From positions 1 to 18,090 of the forward strand of contig CAYTZH010000064.1 in NCBI GenBank assembly GCA_964442285.1: a DNA stretch of 18,090 nucleotides, in the 5' to 3' direction. Position numbers and translations under genes: made by a program. This DNA comes from CAYTZH01 sp964442285 (GTDB lineage: Bacteria; Myxococcota_A; UBA9160; JAFDET01). Below are positions 14,936 to 18,090 of this stretch, one piece after another; positions within the stretch are counted from its first letter, which is position 1, and the number at the start of each line of letters is the position of its first letter. Under the pieces are notes generated by a model. The model did no database searches, was not told the DNA's origin, and was given only the letters and a program-made list of their open reading frames with translations.

Positions 14936-16713
14936 GCGTCCAAACCGTCCCAACCCAGGGCGTCGAGGCCTTCCCGGATCGCGGCGTGGAGCCCCGGCGC
15001 ACCCCGCTCCGTCAGGTCCACCAGCGTGCGGATGGCCATGTCCTCCGGGTCGTAGCGACGCGCCTCCTCCAGTTCTCGCCGCGCCTCCTCGAGGCGACCG
15101 AGCCGGGCCAGGGCGAAGATCCGGTAGTGGAACGCCGACACGAAGTCCGGACGCAGCTGCAGGGCGCGATGGCTCCACTGGAGCGCTTCTTCGAATCGGC
15201 CGCCGCAGTAGTGGGCCATGGCCAGCGACGTGCTCATGGCAAAGAGGAAGGTGTCCGACGGCGAGAGGCGCGTCGCACGCAGGAGCGATTCGACCGCCTC
15301 GTCGAGTTCGTTCCGCCAGGTGAGCACGATCCCGCGGACCCAGTGGGCGATCGCGAAGCTCGGGTTCAACTCGATCGCCCGATCCGCCGAGGCCAGCGCC
15401 GCATCCGGGCGACCCACCCGGATCAGGGCAGCTCCCATCGCGACCTGCGCTTCGGAGCTGTGGGGGTCCGAAGCCACCGCGTTCTCAGCGGTTCTCACTA
15501 GCTCGGCGATGTCCAGCGCCGGATCCCGGGACCAGCCGAGCATCGTGGCGTAGAGGTGTGTCATGGCCAGGCCGGTCCAGGCCACGGCCAGGCGCGAGTC
15601 GACCTTCAGGGCCCGATGGAAGAAGGCGCGCGCCTCCTCGTTGGTCTCCTCCTGGAGGCGCCGGAACGTCCACCAGCCTCGCCAGTAGAGATCCCAGGCC
15701 TGCAGGTCCCCGGGCTCGGACTGGGCCTGCCGCTCGGCCTCGTTCTCGTAGACGGCGCGGCCCAGTGCGCCCACGATCGCTTCGCTGATCTCGTCCTGGA
15801 CGTCGAAGATGTCGCGCAGTTCGCGGTCGTAGCGCTCGGCCCAGATGTTTGCGCCGTTGGTCGCATCGCTCAGCTGGGCCGTCACCCGCACTCGCGTGGT
15901 CGCCCGCCGGACGCTGCCCTCCACCACGTAGCGGACACCGAGTTCGCGGCTGACCTGCTTGAGGTCCATCGACCGCCCTTTGTATGCGAAGGCGGAAGTC
16001 CGCGAGATCACCGGAACGCTCCGAAAGGACGAGAGGCGCGTGATCAGGTCCTCGCAGAGCCCCATGATGAAGAACTCCTGGTCCGGATCCCCGCTCAGGT
16101 TCTCGAACGGCAGGACGGCCAGTGCCGCTCGACCGCCGAAGCCCGGGACCGTCAGTTCGTCGGCCCCGGCCAGCGCTTCCCGGGGCAGGAACGACCGGGG
16201 CCCGGGCTGCAGCCGGACCACCCGGACGGGACGCGGGATGTTCTTCAGGTCCTGGTGGCCCAGGTCCTCGAAACCCACGTCGAGGCGACCTTCCATCTGG
16301 TCGAAGGCCGGGCCCGAGAGGGCCACGCCGCCGGGCTCCGCCATGGCCTCGACGCGCGCCGCCACGTTCACCCCGTCGCCGGCGATCCGGCCGTCGTCGA
16401 CCATCACGTCCCCGAGATGCACCCCGATCCGAAACAGCAGGCGTCGACGCTCCGGGACGGAGGCCTCCGAGGCCGTCAGGGCGCGCTGGGCCTCGATCGC
16501 GCACTCGACGGCCACGACGACGCTGGGGAACTCGGCCAGCAGGTTGTCGCCGACGGCGTCCACGACGCGCCCGCCGCTCCTCTCCACCCGGCGGGTCAGG
16601 TCGGTCCGCAGCTGGTCCAGCCGCGCGAGGGTCCCCTCTTCGTCCTCGGCGACCAGGCGCGCGAATCCCGCCACGTCGGCGGTGAAGATGGCGGCGAGAC
16701 GGCGCTCGGTCAC
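14932..16713 (-). CDS. Class III adenylate/guanylate cyclase with TolB-like and TPR regions
   Basis: 593 aa, predicted soluble. Residues 1-170 form the class III cyclase domain: metal-binding D13 (FTADVAGF) and D56 (VGDNLLAEF), and transition-state N116 and R120 (GDGVNVAAR). The position before the loop where purine-specifying Lys usually sits is D52 (GRVVDAVGDN), a variant known in this cyclase-TPR family. Residues about 197-320 match the TolB-like region (LAVLPFENLSGDPDQEFF, LGVRYVVEGSVRR). Residues about 335-590 contain TPR repeats, with AHWVRGIVLTWRNELDEAVE as one example. It probably makes cyclic AMP in response to protein-protein input. GTG at 16713 is chosen because the conserved TERRLAAIF start follows directly. 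The longer upstream frame to 16956 lacks family similarity. The TAG at 14932-14934 overlaps the convergent PEP-CTERM stop. Confidence 0.85.
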   Translation of the reverse strand: MTERRLAAIFTADVAGFARLVAEDEEGTLARLDQLRTDLTRRVERSGGRVVDAVGDNLLAEFPSVVVAVECAIEAQRALTASEASVPERRRLLFRIGVHLGDVMVDDGRIAGDGVNVAARVEAMAEPGGVALSGPAFDQMEGRLDVGFEDLGHQDLKNIPRPVRVVRLQPGPRSFLPREALAGADELTVPGFGGRAALAVLPFENLSGDPDQEFFIMGLCEDLITRLSSFRSVPVISRTSAFAYKGRSMDLKQVSRELGVRYVVEGSVRRATTRVRVTAQLSDATNGANIWAERYDRELRDIFDVQDEISEAIVGALGRAVYENEAERQAQSEPGDLQAWDLYWRGWWTFRRLQEETNEEARAFFHRALKVDSRLAVAWTGLAMTHLYATMLGWSRDPALDIAELVRTAENAVASDPHSSEAQVAMGAALIRVGRPDAALASADRAIELNPSFAIAHWVRGIVLTWRNELDEAVESLLRATRLSPSDTFLFAMSTSLAMAHYCGGRFEEALQWSHRALQLRPDFVSAFHYRIFALARLGRLEEARRELEEARRYDPEDMAIRTLVDLTERGAPGLHAAIREGLDALGWDGLDA

Positions 16714-16894
16714 GACCTGGGGGGCTCCCTGCCAGCTGGATCCGGACGCATTGTGGCAGATCTCCGGGCGCGGGACCCGACCGCCGCCCCCGGGACCCGG
16801 AAGCCACCCGATTTCTCCATGCAATCTACGGGCGACACTGCCTAGAATCGGTCGCTGCCGGCCTGCGGCTCTCGTCAGGGGAACAAGCCACACG
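16714..16894. promoter_or_regulatory. Divergent promoter region between cyclase and membrane-protein genes
   Basis: This 181-nt gap separates divergently transcribed genes. On the plus strand TAGAAT at 16843-16848 is a good -10 match about 50 nt before the ATG at 16895, but no clear -35 box is seen. AGGGGAA at 16877-16883 is the probable ribosome binding site of the plus-strand gene. The cyclase side shows only a GGGAG-type site upstream of its GTG. Confidence 0.4.
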
Positions 16895-17404
16895 ATGAAC
16901 TGGGAAGCGATCGGCGCCATCGGAGAAAACATCGGGGCCCTGGCCGTCCTGATCACCCTCGCCTACCTGGCCGCCCAGATCCGACAGAACACGGCGACGG
17001 TGCGATCCAGCACGGCCCAGAACACCAACGCCCAGCTCTCCCAGCTGTTCAGCCTGATCACCAGCGACCCCCAAGTGGCGGAGATCTTCCGGACCGGGCT
17101 GCAGGATGCGGAGGGACTCTCTCCGTCGGATCAGGTCCGCTTCAACTTCCTCCTGCACAACATCTGCACCAACTTCGAGGACTCCTTCCACCAGCACGAG
17201 CAAGGCCACCTCGACCCGGACCTCTGGCGCCGCATCGCGGCGATCACCGTCTGGTACGCCCACCAACCGGGCTTCCTCACGTGGTGGGACTCCGACCGCT
17301 TCATCTACAGCACGGGCTTCCGCGACTTCGTGGATCAAGCGCGACGCGAGGAGGCGCCACCCCGGCTGTGGTGGGAACGGACCGGGTCCGGGGCCGCCAC
17401 CTGA
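16895..17404 (+). CDS. Unrecognised single-pass membrane protein
   Basis: 169 aa. The N-terminus has one hydrophobic segment (about residues 9-27, IGENIGALAVLITLAYLAA) followed directly by AQIRQNTATVRSSTAQNTN. The rest is soluble and probably helical, with many Asp, Phe and Trp residues, including DLWRRIAAITVWYAHQPGF and FLTWWDSDRF. This layout, a helix then a QIRQNT motif and an alpha-helical domain, is common among uncharacterised proteobacterial proteins. I cannot name a function. The ATG at 16895 fits the AGGGGAA site about 11 nt upstream and puts the helix at the extreme N-terminus. Codon use fits the neighbours, so the gene is probably real. It is divergent from the cyclase. Confidence 0.72.
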   Translation: MNWEAIGAIGENIGALAVLITLAYLAAQIRQNTATVRSSTAQNTNAQLSQLFSLITSDPQVAEIFRTGLQDAEGLSPSDQVRFNFLLHNICTNFEDSFHQHEQGHLDPDLWRRIAAITVWYAHQPGFLTWWDSDRFIYSTGFRDFVDQARREEAPPRLWWERTGSGAAT

Positions 17405-17658
17405 GGCGAGCGGCCGGGTTTGCGACCCATGTGAAGCCCCGTGGCTTCGCCCGAAACGAAGTGACCGGCGCAGTCGAACCGCTACCGGACGACCTGGCGT
17501 GAATCAAGGAGAACGGGCCCGACGTCGCAAGCGCCTGCGACCCCTCCGCTCCGACGCCGGGCGCCGCCCGGGGAAACCCGAGCGGCTGTCCGTGGTAGCA
17601 TCGAGAGAAGCCCGATCGCCGCGGGACGCCGCGTCGTCAGTCGGAGCAGCGAGACTCC
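17405..17658. other. Intergenic region with a small hairpin
   Basis: No gene is seen. GAAGCC (17433-17438) and GGCTTC (17443-17448) form a perfect 6-bp stem with a 4-nt loop, about 30 nt after the preceding stop. It lacks a T-run, so it is at most a weak terminator. TGGTAGCAT, near 17593-17601, resembles an extended -10 element for the next gene. Confidence 0.35.
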
Positions 17659-18090
17659 ATGGGACTTCCGCAACCCATCGTACGCATCGCCAACGCCATC
17701 ACGAACGTGGCGATCATCACCGGTGTGCCCCGCCCGCCGGACACGCGAGAGAATGCGCTCGTCATCGAGACGATCGGCCGGCGCTCGGGGAAGCGCCGTC
17801 GCATCCCCGTCGGCTACCTCGACGACGACGGACGGATCATCGTGGTGGTGGAGGATGGACCGAGATCTCACTGGGTTCGGAACGCTCTCGCACAGGGCGG
17901 CGCCCTCCGCATCCACCTGCGGGGTCGCTGGCAGACCGCGACGCTCCGGATGCTGGACGCCGAGCCCGAGGCCTATCTCCGCCGCATGAACCGCTTCCAC
18001 GCCGGCCTGGTGAGGAGCCACTCCTCCACACCCTCGGCGGCTAGGTCGAATTCTGCCTATGCCGCTCGGTCCGCCTGTGACCGGGGTCGT
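17659..18090 (+). CDS. Deazaflavin (F420)-dependent nitroreductase-family protein, partial at right edge
   Basis: 144 codons are visible and no stop is reached, so the gene runs off the window. ALVIETIGRRSGKRRRIPVG, then a strand pair (YLDDDGRIIVVVEDG), SHWVRNALAQGGALRIHLRG and WQTATLRML form the DUF385 split-barrel fold. This family uses a deazaflavin or flavin cofactor for reductions of quinones or nitro compounds. The ATG at 17659 gives a normal N-terminus. After about codon 125 the translation becomes Ser/Ala/Arg-rich and third-position G/C falls sharply. The true C-terminus may therefore have been shifted out of frame; another plus-strand frame stops at 18042-18044. The family call is confident. 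Whether the 3' end is intact is not known. Confidence 0.75.
   Translation, partial: MGLPQPIVRIANAITNVAIITGVPRPPDTRENALVIETIGRRSGKRRRIPVGYLDDDGRIIVVVEDGPRSHWVRNALAQGGALRIHLRGRWQTATLRMLDAEPEAYLRRMNRFHAGLVRSHSSTPSAARSNSAYAARSACDRGR

Noticed and set aside
14611..15501. 296-codon plus-strand frame starting at 14611
   Set aside because: It is Arg-rich and overlaps the PEP-CTERM frame and the antisense of the cyclase, with no family resemblance.
15556..16845. 429-codon plus-strand open frame opposite the cyclase
   Set aside because: It is a shadow of the cyclase coding strand with no domain similarity.

Overview
This window comes from a very GC-rich bacterial genome, roughly 70% GC by eye, with almost every reading frame open because of strong third-position G/C. 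A PEP-CTERM tail, a class III nucleotidyl cyclase fused to TPRs, a deazaflavin-type (DUF385) oxidoreductase and many GTG starts would fit an uncultured Myxococcota/Deltaproteobacteria-like or Binatia-like bacterium. That placement is inference. No rRNA, tRNA, CRISPR, transposase or phage gene is visible.

Layout. 1-376 has no convincing gene: a GC-rich low-complexity stretch, then an AT-rich island with a 16-nt direct repeat, which is the likely control region of the first operon. 377-5396 (+) is a translationally coupled operon, dabB-dabA-fabI-like. DabA/DabB form the energy-coupled 'DAB' inorganic-carbon uptake complex, and all four DabA zinc-site residues are present. 14481-5399 (-) is a ten-gene convergent operon: usp, mrpE, mrpF, mrpG, an MrpA-C-terminus/MrpB fusion, mrpC, three MrpD/NuoN-type antiporter-like subunits, and a second usp. 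All eight Mrp genes overlap their neighbours, and the order matches the membrane arm of archaeal Mbh complexes. Its likely start is a second AT-rich island (about 14540-14590) with repeated ATAGAT/ATCTAT boxes. The two operons meet tail to tail with two bases between stop codons (5396/5399).

Right part. 14615-14935 (+) is an apparent remnant of a PEP-CTERM surface protein. 14932-16713 (-) is an adenylate/guanylate cyclase with TolB-like and TPR regions. 16895-17404 (+) is an unrecognised single-pass membrane protein. 17659 to the right edge (+) is an F420/deazaflavin-dependent nitroreductase-family protein with no stop in the window.

Working model (inference). The Mrp/Mbh-like complex exchanges H+ and Na+ across the membrane. 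The DabA/DabB pair uses a cation gradient to drive one-way hydration of CO2 to bicarbonate. Paired in one locus with two tandem Usp proteins and a FabI-like reductase, they may be an ion-gradient-coupled inorganic-carbon or pH homeostasis unit. The combination is the most noteworthy feature here.
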